From Kalmanozyma brasiliensis GHG001 (lineage: Eukaryota; Basidiomycota; Ustilaginomycetes; Ustilaginales), in assembly GCF_000497045.1 (NCBI RefSeq), contig NW_015961961.1, positions 434,001 to 498,000 on the forward strand: a stretch of DNA of 64,000 nt. Reading direction: 5' to 3'. Position numbers and translations under genes: made by a program. Position 1 is the first letter of the stretch, and each line of letters opens with the position of its first letter. Under the pieces are notes generated by a model. The model saw only the letters and a list, made by a program, of their open reading frames with translations. It ran no database searches and had not been told where the DNA came from. Shown one piece after another: positions 28,822 to 39,294 of this stretch.

Positions 28822-31800
28822 ATGCCAAAAACCATCTCGTGCCCCCATGCGGGCTGCGAATACCTCTTCTCCAAACCCGTGCATCTCCGCCGCCATCTCC
28901 TCTCCCACTCGGACGAGGCCATGTGGAAATGCCCCGACTGCGATCAAGACTTCAAACGCATCGACAGCTTCCAAAGACACAAGAAGCGCATCCATCCCGA
29001 TCAGCCCAATCTCATCGCCGTCAAGATTGGCACTGGACCCAACGCAGCCGAAGATGGCGTCAAATCCGACGACGATGCCGAGGATCACATGGATGATCTC
29101 GACGTCTCGATCGCAGACGCCAGCTCCAGCCACATTGCACGCCCAGCCAGAACTGAAGCGGAGCCGAGCTCTCTCAACGCCTACGACGCCCACTCCAACC
29201 CGTCTCCCGTCACCAACGCCAGCTATGGCTCCAGCGCCTTCTCGCCCAATGCAGCCTCGCGTCCTGCAGCCTCATCCAGTTCCAATTACTACAGATCGCC
29301 ACTCTACCATCCGTACGCACGCAACGATCATGCAACGCCATCGGCAACACCAACCCATCCGCAGACAGCAGAGAGTACTGCATGGCCATCTCAGAACAGC
29401 CAGACTCAGATGTACGACCCCGCTAGCTCAGCAGCAGCTCCGTCCGCACAAGCTGCCTCGGCTGCCATGCCATTCTACCCGAATCTCTACGGTGCGCCCA
29501 TCTCGTACAAGGACTATGGCACCGCCTCCACCCCAACTACCTCCCTTGCGCCTTCTACGAGCTTCTCACAACCCGTATCCGCTGGTCAGAGCGCTCCTCT
29601 CTCCATCGCTTCCCTCACAGCACCCTCCCCTTCCTGGGGTTCCAGCGCCAATTCCGACACCGAAGGCCAAAACTTCTTTGACGATATTCTCCAATCCATT
29701 CTCATGGACTCGATCTCGAGCTTCGTTCCCCACGAGCCCATGCCACCCGTCGTCGACTTCAACAGCGCCATGGCCGGCGACGATGGCTACAGCTTTGCTG
29801 CTGCGGATCCAATGTCATCCGCGCCCTCAATACAACCTCAGCAGCAGCAGCATCAGCATCAACAGCAGCAGTCCGGTCAACAGATGCAGCAACCCACCTC
29901 ACAGCAGCCGCTGCCACAGCCCGGCTCGTCCCTGCTTCCCCAACATCAACAGCACCAGGTTCTCCAACAACCACGTCAGCACCACCTGCAAGACCCACCG
30001 TCCTCATCTGCAACCACTTCGCATCCTCTTCCGCAGCCACTCACCAACCTCATGCCCTTTGCCACCTTTACCGATTCCGCCTACAACTCGGGAAGGTCCA
30101 CCCCCAACACACCGCGCAATCCGCCAGCGGGCGCCAGTCTCGACGATGCGGACGAGATGACCCGCTCTGTGGAAAAGGTGGGCGACCAGGCCGCCACCAA
30201 CATTGGCGCTCGCACGCGTGATCTCGTCGTTCACGGTGTCACGATCCCCAAGAAGCCGCCTCGTCTCACTGCTGCTTCGCTATTCAGTGCCGCAACACGG
30301 CACACACACGCCTTGTTACCGCTGCTTCCATCCTACTGGCTGCTCGATCATCGACGGCTCGCCGCAGAGCGTCCCTACGTTTTCATCTCGCTCCTCGCTC
30401 TAGGTACGCTATGGCAGCCTCGCGCCGATGTCAAGGCGTACGGTGCCGAGCTCTGGCAGCTCATCTTTCGCAGCATCTGGGCTGGCGCCGTGTTCTACCT
30501 CGATCAGCCCGCACTCATGCGCGAAGCGACCGCGGTGAATGCCTTTACGCATCTCTATTCGTTCCTCTGTCGCGACGAGAGCATCCGTCGCAAGGCCATC
30601 CACAGCACCTACACTGGAACTTCTCTGATCCGAGAGCATGGCTGGCGTCAGGGCATTTGGTTCCTCATCGGCCCCTGGGAAGAGTCGTTGCAGCGCCTCC
30701 TGGGGCCTACGCTGCAGATGGCGCTCATCGAGCTTGAAGTGCTCGCGAGGGATCAGACCACCCACAAGCTATCTGCCGAGCAAAAGCAGCTGCTAGAGCG
30801 TCTGCATGGCGTCTGGAAGCAGTGGTCCGACGCCGAAGAGGTGAACCGCAACATGATCTGCCACAGCATCACCGAATCGCATCACATCGAGTTCCTGGCT
30901 AGCTACAGCCAGATGCGCAGCATGGGACGCATCGCCTGCCAAGCGCTCGTGCCTTGCGCCGACGACGTGTGGGATGCCAAGACGTCGATCGAGTGGGCCA
31001 AGCTGGTGCTCGAGCACAAAGCGACGCGCGAAAGCCACGAACGTGGGCTGCTGTCCGGCAAGAAGCAGATCGGACCCATCTTGGACGCCCTCTTTGGCAT
31101 CGATGCGCCCTCATCCCGTACCGCTGCCGCCGCCGCCGTCGCCAACAATGAGGAGGAGGGCAAGGGCAAAGACAGCCATCCCCACGCCGACATCCGCCGC
31201 GAATTCGAAAACATGCTCTGTTTCACCATCAAGGAGCACTTTGCTCTTTCGAGTTTGCTCGAAGGGCTGCACCTGCTTTGGATCGCTCGCTATACCCCGC
31301 CTTTCCGCACGGGCACTTCGTACGCCGCTGACTTTACGCCTGCGCAGCCCTCGTTTGCGCCGACGCTGGAATCCATCTTTTGCGTCAAAGGCGGCGTCAC
31401 GTATCACAAGCGAAACGTGCTGGACGCCGAGATGATGTTTGCAGCTCTCTCGAGATGGATGCGGCTGTACCACCAGTCGTACCTGCCCGATCCGGTGGCC
31501 ACCTCGACGGGCTTCAGCCGACCCACCAACGGGGACAGCAATGGCTCTTCGCATTCTTCTGGCGAGAATGGTGTCAGAGCAGGGTCAAACGGAAGCAGTG
31601 CGCGACTGCCCAACCTTGGACCTAGCAACGACAAGTTCATGCTGCATTTTCGGTTCCATGTCATCCAGCTCTCGGCGCTGTTCAACTGTCAGCACGTGAT
31701 CCACGCTCTGCTGGCGACGTGCGGGGAGAATGGCGATCTGAACGGCGTCGGAGCGTCGAACGGGGCCAGGGGCAGCACGGCGGGACGGCGCAACATGCAG

Positions 31801-32364
31801 ACGTCGATCCCTCTTCGGTGCGAGAGCTGTGTCGACGCGGAATCGTGCGCCTATCGCAATCCGCGTCTTCAGCGCTGGGCGGCGTTGCACGCCGGGGCGG
31901 TGATTGGCAACTTTATGAGCATGCCTCGGCTGTCGAATCTCACCCCCACTATCCTGGAAGGGCTAGGGCAAGCGTTTGGCATCCTAGTCATCCTCTGTCG
32001 GCTGGAGAGGACACCAGCGCAGCGACGGCGACCCGCATGCGCCTGCACGCCCGACGTGCGAGAGGCATCGGTCGAACTCATCTCGGACCAGTGTCTCCAT
32101 CTCGACGCGGACCGACCCAGTCCTGGCGAGAGAATCGACGAGATGGCACGAACCAAGTTCGAATCGAGCAACGACTGCTGGTTGCAGCACGGCACGTTGG
32201 ACGAAGGCGCGACGCTGCTAGGTCAGCCGATTCAGGATTGGCCGTTTGTGCTGCAGGACATGGGCAACGAGCTCAAGGGCGTAGCAGGCGCCTGGCAGAC
32301 CGCCGAGGAGTTTCTGGCCGTCGCGCAAAAGATGCTCAACAGCTTCACTTTTTATGTCGATTGA
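28822..32364 (+). CDS. C2H2 zinc-finger transcription factor with fungal-specific domain
   Basis: A 1180-residue protein. Two C2H2 fingers at the very N-terminus: Cys7-Cys12-His25-His29 and Cys37-Cys40-His53-His58. A long Ser/Pro/Thr- and Gln-rich region follows (polyGln/His around residues 330-400), typical of activation domains. From about residue 480 the protein has the fungal-specific transcription factor homology region (SYWLLDHRRLAAERPYVFIS, AVNAFTHLYSFLCRDESIRR), and a Cys-rich patch CESCVDAESC near residue 1000. Such C2H2 plus MHR proteins bind DNA and are nuclear regulators of metabolism or development. The ATG at 28822 starts directly before finger one. Its place inside the secreted cluster may be chance or regulatory. 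Confidence 0.88.
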   Translation: MPKTISCPHAGCEYLFSKPVHLRRHLLSHSDEAMWKCPDCDQDFKRIDSFQRHKKRIHPDQPNLIAVKIGTGPNAAEDGVKSDDDAEDHMDDLDVSIADASSSHIARPARTEAEPSSLNAYDAHSNPSPVTNASYGSSAFSPNAASRPAASSSSNYYRSPLYHPYARNDHATPSATPTHPQTAESTAWPSQNSQTQMYDPASSAAAPSAQAASAAMPFYPNLYGAPISYKDYGTASTPTTSLAPSTSFSQPVSAGQSAPLSIASLTAPSPSWGSSANSDTEGQNFFDDILQSILMDSISSFVPHEPMPPVVDFNSAMAGDDGYSFAAADPMSSAPSIQPQQQQHQHQQQQSGQQMQQPTSQQPLPQPGSSLLPQHQQHQVLQQPRQHHLQDPPSSSATTSHPLPQPLTNLMPFATFTDSAYNSGRSTPNTPRNPPAGASLDDADEMTRSVEKVGDQAATNIGARTRDLVVHGVTIPKKPPRLTAASLFSAATRHTHALLPLLPSYWLLDHRRLAAERPYVFISLLALGTLWQPRADVKAYGAELWQLIFRSIWAGAVFYLDQPALMREATAVNAFTHLYSFLCRDESIRRKAIHSTYTGTSLIREHGWRQGIWFLIGPWEESLQRLLGPTLQMALIELEVLARDQTTHKLSAEQKQLLERLHGVWKQWSDAEEVNRNMICHSITESHHIEFLASYSQMRSMGRIACQALVPCADDVWDAKTSIEWAKLVLEHKATRESHERGLLSGKKQIGPILDALFGIDAPSSRTAAAAAVANNEEEGKGKDSHPHADIRREFENMLCFTIKEHFALSSLLEGLHLLWIARYTPPFRTGTSYAADFTPAQPSFAPTLESIFCVKGGVTYHKRNVLDAEMMFAALSRWMRLYHQSYLPDPVATSTGFSRPTNGDSNGSSHSSGENGVRAGSNGSSARLPNLGPSNDKFMLHFRFHVIQLSALFNCQHVIHALLATCGENGDLNGVGASNGARGSTAGRRNMQTSIPLRCESCVDAESCAYRNPRLQRWAALHAGAVIGNFMSMPRLSNLTPTILEGLGQAFGILVILCRLERTPAQRRRPACACTPDVREASVELISDQCLHLDADRPSPGERIDEMARTKFESSNDCWLQHGTLDEGATLLGQPIQDWPFVLQDMGNELKGVAGAWQTAEEFLAVAQKMLNSFTFYVD

Positions 32365-32943
32365 ACGATCAATCGCAAATCAATACGGGGTCGCGATCCC
32401 TCTCATGCGGAGCTTCAAAGCGTGAGCCCTGAGACCCTGTTTTGGATTTGAGATCGAAAGTGGGCCGATATGCTGTTTCAGGACGAGCTTGGGGACCATC
32501 GTCTGACGCTCGATTCCGCTGGCCCTCTGGGGCGAGGTGGCGAGCATTGATGCGTGAGATCAAGTATGAGAGTCAAGCTCGATGTGGACCGGGACTTTCA
32601 TACGGAATCGCGAGGTGTTATTCTGCGCGCGCGCCAGTGTCCCCGCTGCATGGGCGGATATGCATGGATGCGTTGACATCGACAAGACTCGTCATCTCGC
32701 AGGACTGCCCTTGCGAACGATGATATGAGATCTCAACCTGACCATGAGGCGTTCGCCTCGGGTGCATACGAGTCGGGTATCGAGCAACAAGAACCATCGC
32801 CTTTGAACGGCCCCACTGGAAACGTATCAACGGGTCCTCGACCAAAGACGAGCCATTTTGAATTGCACAAGAGCTGTAAAGATGGACACAAAGCAGCACC
32901 AACACGCGATCGAGAGAGCCCAATTGCAAAGTGTATCGCGATT
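32365..32943. other. Convergent intergenic region
   Basis: Lies between the 3' ends of the zinc-finger gene and the SDR gene. No RNA gene or repeat was seen. Confidence 0.5.
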
Positions 32944-33986
32944 CTAGGGCATGGGAGGGTTGCCGCGCTCCTCACGCCTGTTCTTCTCGAGATCCAGCGT
33001 ACCACCGATGCGAATCTTGTGCTGCAAAAAGTGCGGGAGCACCCGGATGTAGGCCAGGTTGCCGATCCAACCGGGGATGTACAGGCTTCCGCCCTGACCG
33101 CTCAAGAGCTGCTCGGTCATCTTGCGACCCACGAGCGAAGGCTCGATCATCTTCTTGTGGAACTTTTCGTTGAAGATCACGCCTGTCATGGGGGTTTTGA
33201 TCCACTGTTTCGTCAAGGAGGGGTCAGTATGTGTTGCGATCGCAAATTTTTGAGAGAGCTAACGGAAAAACTTACGTAGGGGTGAACGATACTGCAAAGA
33301 ACACCGGTGCGGTTCTGGTAGAGCAGCTCGAGCTCCTGCTGCAGCGTCTCGTGGAGCGAAAGTACACCCGCTTTGGTAGCGCCGTAGTCGGCGCCACCGG
33401 CGGGCATGATGAACGAACCAGCACTGGCGACGGCCATGACGTGACCGTGATTGGTACGGATCATATGGGGCAGGAAGATCTTGAGCGTGTAAAAGTGGGA
33501 GAGCAAATTCACCTCAATGGTGAGCTTGGTCTTGACGGGATCGTTAGCGACGATGCTGGGTCCTGGGTTGGCGACACCGGCGTTGTTGACCAGAATCGTC
33601 ACGGGTCCCAACTCCTTCTCCACCGCCTGAGAGGCGGTCAGGATGCTCTCGTAGTCAGTCATGTCGGCCTTGTAAAAGCGCACGTTGTTGGACAACACCT
33701 TTGCGTCCGGCTCGACAATGTCGAGAATGGCCACCTTGACGCCGCGCGCCGAGAGCTGCTTGACCACCTCCATGCCGATCCCACCCGAACCGCCGGTGAT
33801 GACGGCCACTTCGCGCGTCGTGTTGGCCCACGCCTTGCGTGCAGCGATGCGCTTTCGACTCTGGAAGAAACGACGGATGGAGAAGAAGGCGAGGATGGCC
33901 AAAGCAGCCGAACCAGCTCGCGTCGAGGTGATCCGAGTGTAGTACGAGCCAAGACGCTCGTTGATCGAGCTGACGGTGAGACTCAT
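32944..33986 (-). CDS. Membrane-anchored short-chain dehydrogenase/reductase, two exons
   Basis: Exons 33276-33986 and 32944-33204 join in phase 0 across a 71-bp intron (donor GTAAGT, acceptor AAACAG), giving 323 residues with the junction VHPY-WIKTPM. A hydrophobic segment near residues 22-38 precedes the Rossmann fold, so the protein is probably anchored in ER or lipid-droplet membrane. SDR motifs: TGGSGGIG (cofactor), NNAG, AVASAGS (catalytic Ser) and YGATK (catalytic Tyr/Lys). It resembles the SDR16C/retinol-dehydrogenase-like group, which act on lipid alcohols and ketones; the substrate is unknown. Confidence 0.87.
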
Positions 33987-34787
33987 GTTGAAAATAAAGC
34001 GAGAATCGGAGGAAAGGTCGACGTAGGTGGGGAAGAAAGAGCGATGCGGTCGGCGGAAAAGCACGAAGATGATATACTTGTGCTGAGGAAGATGCAAGCG
34101 GTAACGAAGGAAGCGGGGTCAAAGTGTCTTGTGCGAGGGAAACGACGTGTCCCATGCGCTCGACAGACGAGCAAGCGAGCGAGCGAGGCGTTACCCGCTC
34201 CATGCGCCCTACCGGTTGCCGAATGCGCGTTGAAGTCGGTCAGGGTCCATGGAGAAAGGCTCTTTCAGAAGTCACCACCCAATGCGGGGTTGGGAGGGGG
34301 ATGCAAAGTTACCACCCTTTCGACACAAGCTGCATCGCGTGAAAAGGCGCAGCAGCCTGAGCTCATACGCTCGGGGTCTGCACATTTGACGCGAGGCACG
34401 CTTTCCTTAAGCGTCAGGCATGGATGGTGTCCTTGTTCTATTACCCCACACGAACAGCAATGACCTTTTGCTTCTTGACCACCAAGCCCATCTTGATCGG
34501 CGTCTCTGCATTCTGCTTGATAGAGCGCTGCCGCTCATCGAGCGCCTTGTCGGCACTGTATGAACTCTATGTTAGACCTACGCTGATGTCAGCCGAAGAG
34601 CCAGTCCACGGTCGAACCGTTTTGCTGTTAAGTTGTTGTAAGATTTGGCCGAAACGAGGCCGCACGCGCCCATTCCACGCTGGAAGAAGTTGGCGACCCT
34701 TGCACAAGACAGCTTTGCCTTCTCGACATCCTCATCGATCGCAGCACACCTTTCACCTTCACGCCAAGCACCTCGCCGCTCGTCATC
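33987..34787. other. Divergent intergenic region with dispersed repeat
   Basis: Promoter region of the SDR (minus) and ERV46 (plus) genes, holding repeat copy B. No TATA box was seen for either gene. Confidence 0.5.
34235..34465 (+). repeat. Dispersed repeat, copy B
   Basis: Same orientation and block order as 27913-28122: GTCGGTCAGGGTCCATG at 34235, CGTGAAAAGGCGCAGCAG at 34338, GGGTCTGCACA, GAGGCACGCT and TACCCCACACGA at 34442. It is about 20 bp longer through indels. It lies in the promoter of two housekeeping-type genes. Confidence 0.75.
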
Positions 34788-36095
34788 ATGGGTAAGAACG
34801 GCATCTTCGGCCAGCTCAGGGGCATCGATGCCTTCTCAAAGACCATGGACGATGTGCGCATCCGCACCAACGCCGGCGCGCTCATCACCCTCATCTCGGC
34901 GCTCCTCATCGTCGTGCTCACCATCGGCGAATTTGTCGACTACCGTACCGTTCATCTCAAACCCTCCCTCGAGGTCGACCGCTCGAGAGGCGAGAAGCTC
35001 ACCGTCAACATGAACATCACCTTCCCTCGCGTGCCGTGCTACCTCCTCTCGCTCGACGTGATGGACATCTCGGGCGAGCACGTCAACGACATCCAGCACG
35101 ACATTGAGCGCACCCGCATCTCCCACGACGGCAAGGTGGTCACCGCGGGAAAGAAGACGCTCAAGGGTGAGGCGGCGCGCATCGCCAACACCAAGGCCGA
35201 GGACTTTTGTGGAGACTGCTATGGCGGCCAACCGCCGGCGAGCGGATGCTGCAACACGTGCGACGAGGTGAGGGAGGCATACGTGCGCAAAGGGTGGAGC
35301 TTCACCGATCCAGACCACGTCGACCAGTGCGTCGCTGAGGGTTGGTCCGACAAGATCAAGGAGCAGAACCAGGAAGGCTGTCGCATCTCGGGCAAGCTGC
35401 ACGTCAACAAGGTCGTCGGCAGCTTCCACCTTTCGCCCGGCAAGGCCTTCCAGCGCAACAGCATGCACGTCCACGACCTCGTCCCCTACCTCTCCGGCAC
35501 CGGCGTAGAGCACCACGACTTTGGTCACATCATCCACGAGTTCAGCTTCGGCTCCGAGCAGGAGTTTCACGGCCTCACAACCATCAAGGAGCGCGCGGTC
35601 AAGGCCAAGCTCGGCGTCAAGGACCCTCTCGAGGGACTCCGGGCGCAAACCAAGGAGAGCCAGTTCATGTTCCAATACTTTGTCAAAGTCGTCTCGACCG
35701 AATTCCGACCCTTGAGCGGCGAGCCGCAAAAGACGCAGCAGTACTCGGTGACGACCTACGAGCGCGACCTCTCGCCCGGCGCCAACGCCGCAGAGATGGC
35801 AGGCCTTGCCACCGAGGGATCCGGCGCCCACGTCTCGCACGGCTTCGCAGGTGTGCCAGGCGTCTTCTTCAACTATGAGATCTCGCCCCTCAAGACGATT
35901 CATTCCGAGTACAGGCAGTCGCTGTCCCACTTTCTGACCAGCACCTGCGCTATCGTGGGAGGCATCCTGACAGTAGCGGGCATCTTGGATAGTCTGGTGT
36001 ACAACTCCAGAAGGAGGTTGGGCATGAGGGATGGCAGCGACGACGGCGCTAGGGAGGGACTCGGTTTCACGAGTAAGACCGGCAAGTTCTTGTAG
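34788..36095 (+). CDS. ERV46: COPII vesicle cargo receptor ERV46/ERGIC3
   Basis: A 435-residue protein of the ERGIC/Erv46 family. The N-terminal MGKNGIFGQLRGIDAFSKTM block is characteristic, followed by transmembrane segment one (residues ~29-47), a large lumenal domain containing the Cys-rich CGDCYGGQPPASGCCNTC motif, and transmembrane segment two (residues ~385-407). With Erv41 it cycles between ER and Golgi and retrieves ER residents. Length agrees with yeast Erv46 (415). The short cytosolic tail ends GKFL, with no classical KKxx. No intron. Confidence 0.95.
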   Translation: MGKNGIFGQLRGIDAFSKTMDDVRIRTNAGALITLISALLIVVLTIGEFVDYRTVHLKPSLEVDRSRGEKLTVNMNITFPRVPCYLLSLDVMDISGEHVNDIQHDIERTRISHDGKVVTAGKKTLKGEAARIANTKAEDFCGDCYGGQPPASGCCNTCDEVREAYVRKGWSFTDPDHVDQCVAEGWSDKIKEQNQEGCRISGKLHVNKVVGSFHLSPGKAFQRNSMHVHDLVPYLSGTGVEHHDFGHIIHEFSFGSEQEFHGLTTIKERAVKAKLGVKDPLEGLRAQTKESQFMFQYFVKVVSTEFRPLSGEPQKTQQYSVTTYERDLSPGANAAEMAGLATEGSGAHVSHGFAGVPGVFFNYEISPLKTIHSEYRQSLSHFLTSTCAIVGGILTVAGILDSLVYNSRRRLGMRDGSDDGAREGLGFTSKTGKFL

Positions 36096-36509
36096 AGTTT
36101 GTTCGTATGCTCAGGAAGCAATTTACAGCTCGTCATTGCAGTCGCCGTGTCCGTTCCGTGTGTGGTGTGTACGTCGAAGGAGGATCAGCGTGCTGTTAGT
36201 CGTCGAGGTCGCAGATGAATCAGCCCGCGGTTGTTGGAGCCTACAGTAGTAGCCTTGTCGTCCCTGTAACCTGCAACATGAAGGTGGCTTCTAAACCGTG
36301 AGAAAGGCAAGCATATGAGCACGCCATCACCCCGGTTCATCTGGCAGCGGAGGGTGCTCGCATAGCTGCATCATCCTTGTGCCATGGAGCAAGCAGATAC
36401 CAGCCTGGGCATAAAAGACGCTGCATCGTCTGTTCAAGGACAGCAAACGACCATCTCCTTGAGCTTTCTAAGCACTGCAAGCTGTCCACTCGGTTCTCAA
36501 AGACCCAAG
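36096..36509. other. Intergenic ERV46-F7
   Basis: No supported gene; carries the F7 TATA-like box. The open frame runs on upstream of 36510 from an ATG at 36384 that precedes this box, so it is not used. Confidence 0.5.
36410..36417 (+). promoter_or_regulatory. TATA-like box of F7
   Basis: CATAAAAG, 100 bp before the F7 ATG. Confidence 0.35.
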
Positions 36510-37103
36510 ATGCTCGCACTCAAGCCTTTCCAGCTATTGACCTGGTCGATCCTCATCGTCGGTCTTCTCTGGAGCCAGAGCACACAGGTCCACGCGACAG
36601 TCGTTCCGCAGGTCGAGCCCGACTTTTACCTCCCTGGGATGCATGTTCGCCCATATGCGACTCTTCAGGGCAAGCTTGATGACCTTGGCTTTCCAAGCGC
36701 ACGCGTTCAAGATGTTCCGATCGCTCAGCCTCTTCACGCCTGGACGGCGAACCGCATCAAAGAAATGCTTGTGGAAGGCGAATACGTTCAAAACCTCCTT
36801 CACCTGGAAACGCTCGGCAGGGACCACACGTACGCCTTTGTTCTTCAACCGATCCCGCAAGACTCTCGTCAGCTGCTTGGAACGAGCGCGAGCTCGACTG
36901 TCGCGCGCATGGGAATCATCACGGTCCAACGCAATCCGAACCTCCGAGTCACTTTGAGAGGTATTATACAGACGGAGGTCCCAAGCAGGACCGTACTGCA
37001 GCACACCATAACCTCGGCAGGCGGTCAGATTGCTCGATCTGGTGCTCCCGTTGCCCATGACATTCACAACCTGATCACGGGCCGCATCCCTCGCTTCCTC
37101 TGA
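36510..37103 (+). CDS. Secreted family protein F7 (effector candidate)
   Basis: A 197-residue protein with a signal peptide ending near residue 29 (core LLTWSILIVGLLW, ending VHA). It has no Cys at all. Four-block domain, diverged: QNLLHL, TYAFVL, MGIITVQ and VTLRGIIQT. The N-terminal mature part FYLPGMHVRPYATLQGKLDDLGF recalls F6 and F1 segments ahead of the domain (RLSDLGL in F6). First member of the second run after the regulator/SDR/ERV46 insertion. Function unknown. Confidence 0.75.
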   Translation: MLALKPFQLLTWSILIVGLLWSQSTQVHATVVPQVEPDFYLPGMHVRPYATLQGKLDDLGFPSARVQDVPIAQPLHAWTANRIKEMLVEGEYVQNLLHLETLGRDHTYAFVLQPIPQDSRQLLGTSASSTVARMGIITVQRNPNLRVTLRGIIQTEVPSRTVLQHTITSAGGQIARSGAPVAHDIHNLITGRIPRFL

Positions 37104-37482
37104 TCGATACCGCACATCGAAGATGCAGCATCTTTGTCCCATCTCGATGCGCAAAATCACTCGTTCGATCAAGGCTTGCTGTTCACAGTAGCTCCGAATC
37201 TTGTTCTTCACGGCACAAGCCGAAGCATCCCACCGTAGCTCTAGCGCCTCTTGATTCCAGCTAGCCAACTTATCACATGCGCCTTCATGTCTGAATGTAA
37301 GAAGTTCACATGTACGTTGCCGTACTTGAGCGTCAGAACCACTGTCTCGCGCAACGGGTGGGACTATGGCACGGATCCGTGACACGGCACCAAACCACAG
37401 CGACGAGCTTCAGGGTTGAGTCCGACCAGAGCCATTCCAAACACACTCACTCTCACGACCATCTTCGTTGCACAAACGCGCC
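37104..37482. other. Intergenic F7-F8
   Basis: No supported gene and no clear TATA box for F8. Confidence 0.45.
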
Positions 37483-38148
37483 ATGAGGGCAGTCTCACTC
37501 GTTCCATCGCTGATCACATTCGGCTGCTGGGCCGTCCTCATGCTTTGCTGTAGGCTTGCGAGGGCAGCGGACAAGAATGAGGGTCTTTGGAGTGGCTTCG
37601 ACAGCTCATCCGCTGGCTCCAGGCCGCCTTTCCCGCCAGCTCCGTCGTCCAGCGACGCGGAAGCCGATACGGACCACTACCTCTATCGACCATTCTTTGT
37701 GCCCGTGGTGACGGAATCGACAGCGACGGAGCAGCAGCGCTACACCGCTCTTCTTCGCCTTGGACATCGACTCTCCGAACACGGCCGGAACGGACGGACC
37801 CTCCTCCTGAGTCCGCCGCCTGCAAACACACAACTCGACCACCTCACCCTCTTGCGAATCCATCTGCAGTTCATCAAGAATGAGAAAAGGGCCATGTTTC
37901 TCGACATTGCTCCCGATAGACGAGGTCGAATCCTAGCAGTCCCTTATCCGAGGGAGACGGACCAGGCACTCGGACGAAAGAGTTGGGTTATCTTGGAAGC
38001 TCATCCGGCCCGACCGAGTGAACCGCATCGACTTGGATGGTACGCGTATGTATCTCATCAAGAGCCGCACGCCGAGGATCTAGCGAGGAGAATGTATCAG
38101 TCGAGCGATGTGAAGAGCCTACGCCACTTTCTCACACATCCAATTTGA
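37483..38148 (+). CDS. Secreted family protein F8 (effector candidate)
   Basis: A 221-residue protein; signal peptide residues 1 to ~29 (core LITFGCWAVLMLCC, ending ARA). Mature part Cys-free, with a Ser/Pro spacer. Four-block domain: RAMFLDI, ILAVPY, SWVILEA and LGWYAYV. The C-terminus DVKSLRHFLTHPI matches VRALSDYLRPMV of F9, so F8 and F9 are a pair. The frame continues five codons upstream to a TTG; 37483 is the first ATG. Function unknown. Confidence 0.75.
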   Translation: MRAVSLVPSLITFGCWAVLMLCCRLARAADKNEGLWSGFDSSSAGSRPPFPPAPSSSDAEADTDHYLYRPFFVPVVTESTATEQQRYTALLRLGHRLSEHGRNGRTLLLSPPPANTQLDHLTLLRIHLQFIKNEKRAMFLDIAPDRRGRILAVPYPRETDQALGRKSWVILEAHPARPSEPHRLGWYAYVSHQEPHAEDLARRMYQSSDVKSLRHFLTHPI

Positions 38149-38323
38149 TGGCGTAAGCCCGTCTCTTGCACGTCATATGCAATGTGTAGGTCTTGCACAG
38201 CTTAACGATGAAGGTCGACGACAATGGCTTGTGTCTGTTCGTGGAATGAGCTTAGCTTTCGATGGCGTCGCGCCATCGCTCAGGCTCGATCGAGCGCCTT
38301 GACAGGAGTGAGCTGAAGCCAGG

Positions 38324-38330
38324 TATAAAA
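38324..38330 (+). promoter_or_regulatory. TATA box of F9
   Basis: TATAAAA, 41 bp before the ATG at 38365 and 77 bp before the in-frame ATG at 38401. The other family genes have 68-100 bp, which favours 38401 as the start. Confidence 0.5.
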
Positions 38331-38364
38331 AGCTGAGGGAACTACTTCGATACTGCACTCTCTT

Positions 38365-39294
38365 ATGCCGACAAGCACTTCAATGCGTAGTAAAAGCAAG
38401 ATGCGCCGCTTCCACTCTTCCAGCCTCATCCTATTCTGTCTGTCTGCCACGCTACAGCTACTGGTCTGCTCTGTCTATGCAGTTGGACAGGGTGAGCACG
38501 TTCAACAAACCTCAGTGGGTGGATCGGACGACGATCAAGACGCTTCCTTCGCCGATTTCCCAATTTCGCCTCTCGACGATCGACAAGCCGCTCCGTTTGA
38601 GTATCCACCATTGACTCCTGTTCATGGAGACCCATTCGAGCCGTCATTCGACCACGTGCCTGTACAGCTTCCACACGACGTTCCAACCAACAAGAATCCC
38701 GTCGCTTCCGTTGCCGATCTTGACCCAGCCTCTTCTGTTCGACTCGATCCGCATGTTGCGTCATCCTCGCAGGCACGCAAAGGGAAAGCCATCGTTCCCG
38801 ACCTACCTTCCAGCTCTCAGAGGGCGGTTGTCATGCCCCCAATCCGAGAACTCACTCTACCTGAGAACGAGCTCTGGCACATCTGGCGGACAATGCGTTA
38901 CAAACTCGACCGATTGCGCATCAACCCAGCCTCCCTACAAATCACCCAACCCCTACCCACCGTTCGACCGTTCCATCTGGACATTCTTCGAAATCAACTC
39001 CAAACGCAGATCCACCTGAAGAGAATCTTGTTCGTCACGCCAACGGCGGACCACAAGCAACGCATCTTTGCCGTTCCCATCCTCAATGAGTCTTTCCAGC
39101 AGGTGGTGCTGGATGGCGGAAAGACGCAGAGGATCGGATTCGCGTTCGTGGCCATTCGAGAAGGGGTTGTGCCCGCGGCGAACTGGTGCGGGTATGCTTT
39201 GCTCGACATGCCCGATAGGGCCGGATTCGAGAGGATCCTGGAGCAAGGCAAACGGGTGAGGGCGCTGAGCGACTACCTCAGGCCAATGGTGTGA
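38365..39294 (+). CDS. Secreted family protein F9 (effector candidate), long spacer
   Basis: A 309-residue protein from the first ATG, 297 from the likelier ATG at 38401. The signal core LILFCLSATLQLLVCSVYA follows. A long acidic/Pro-rich, probably disordered spacer (about 110 residues, with DDDQDASF and repeated FEYPPLTP/FDHVPVQLP-like units) comes before the domain. Four-block domain: KRILFV, IFAVPI, GFAFVAI and NWCGYALL. The single Cys in block four is the only mature Cys seen among F1-F15. Convergent with F10. Function unknown. Confidence 0.75.
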   Translation: MPTSTSMRSKSKMRRFHSSSLILFCLSATLQLLVCSVYAVGQGEHVQQTSVGGSDDDQDASFADFPISPLDDRQAAPFEYPPLTPVHGDPFEPSFDHVPVQLPHDVPTNKNPVASVADLDPASSVRLDPHVASSSQARKGKAIVPDLPSSSQRAVVMPPIRELTLPENELWHIWRTMRYKLDRLRINPASLQITQPLPTVRPFHLDILRNQLQTQIHLKRILFVTPTADHKQRIFAVPILNESFQQVVLDGGKTQRIGFAFVAIREGVVPAANWCGYALLDMPDRAGFERILEQGKRVRALSDYLRPMV

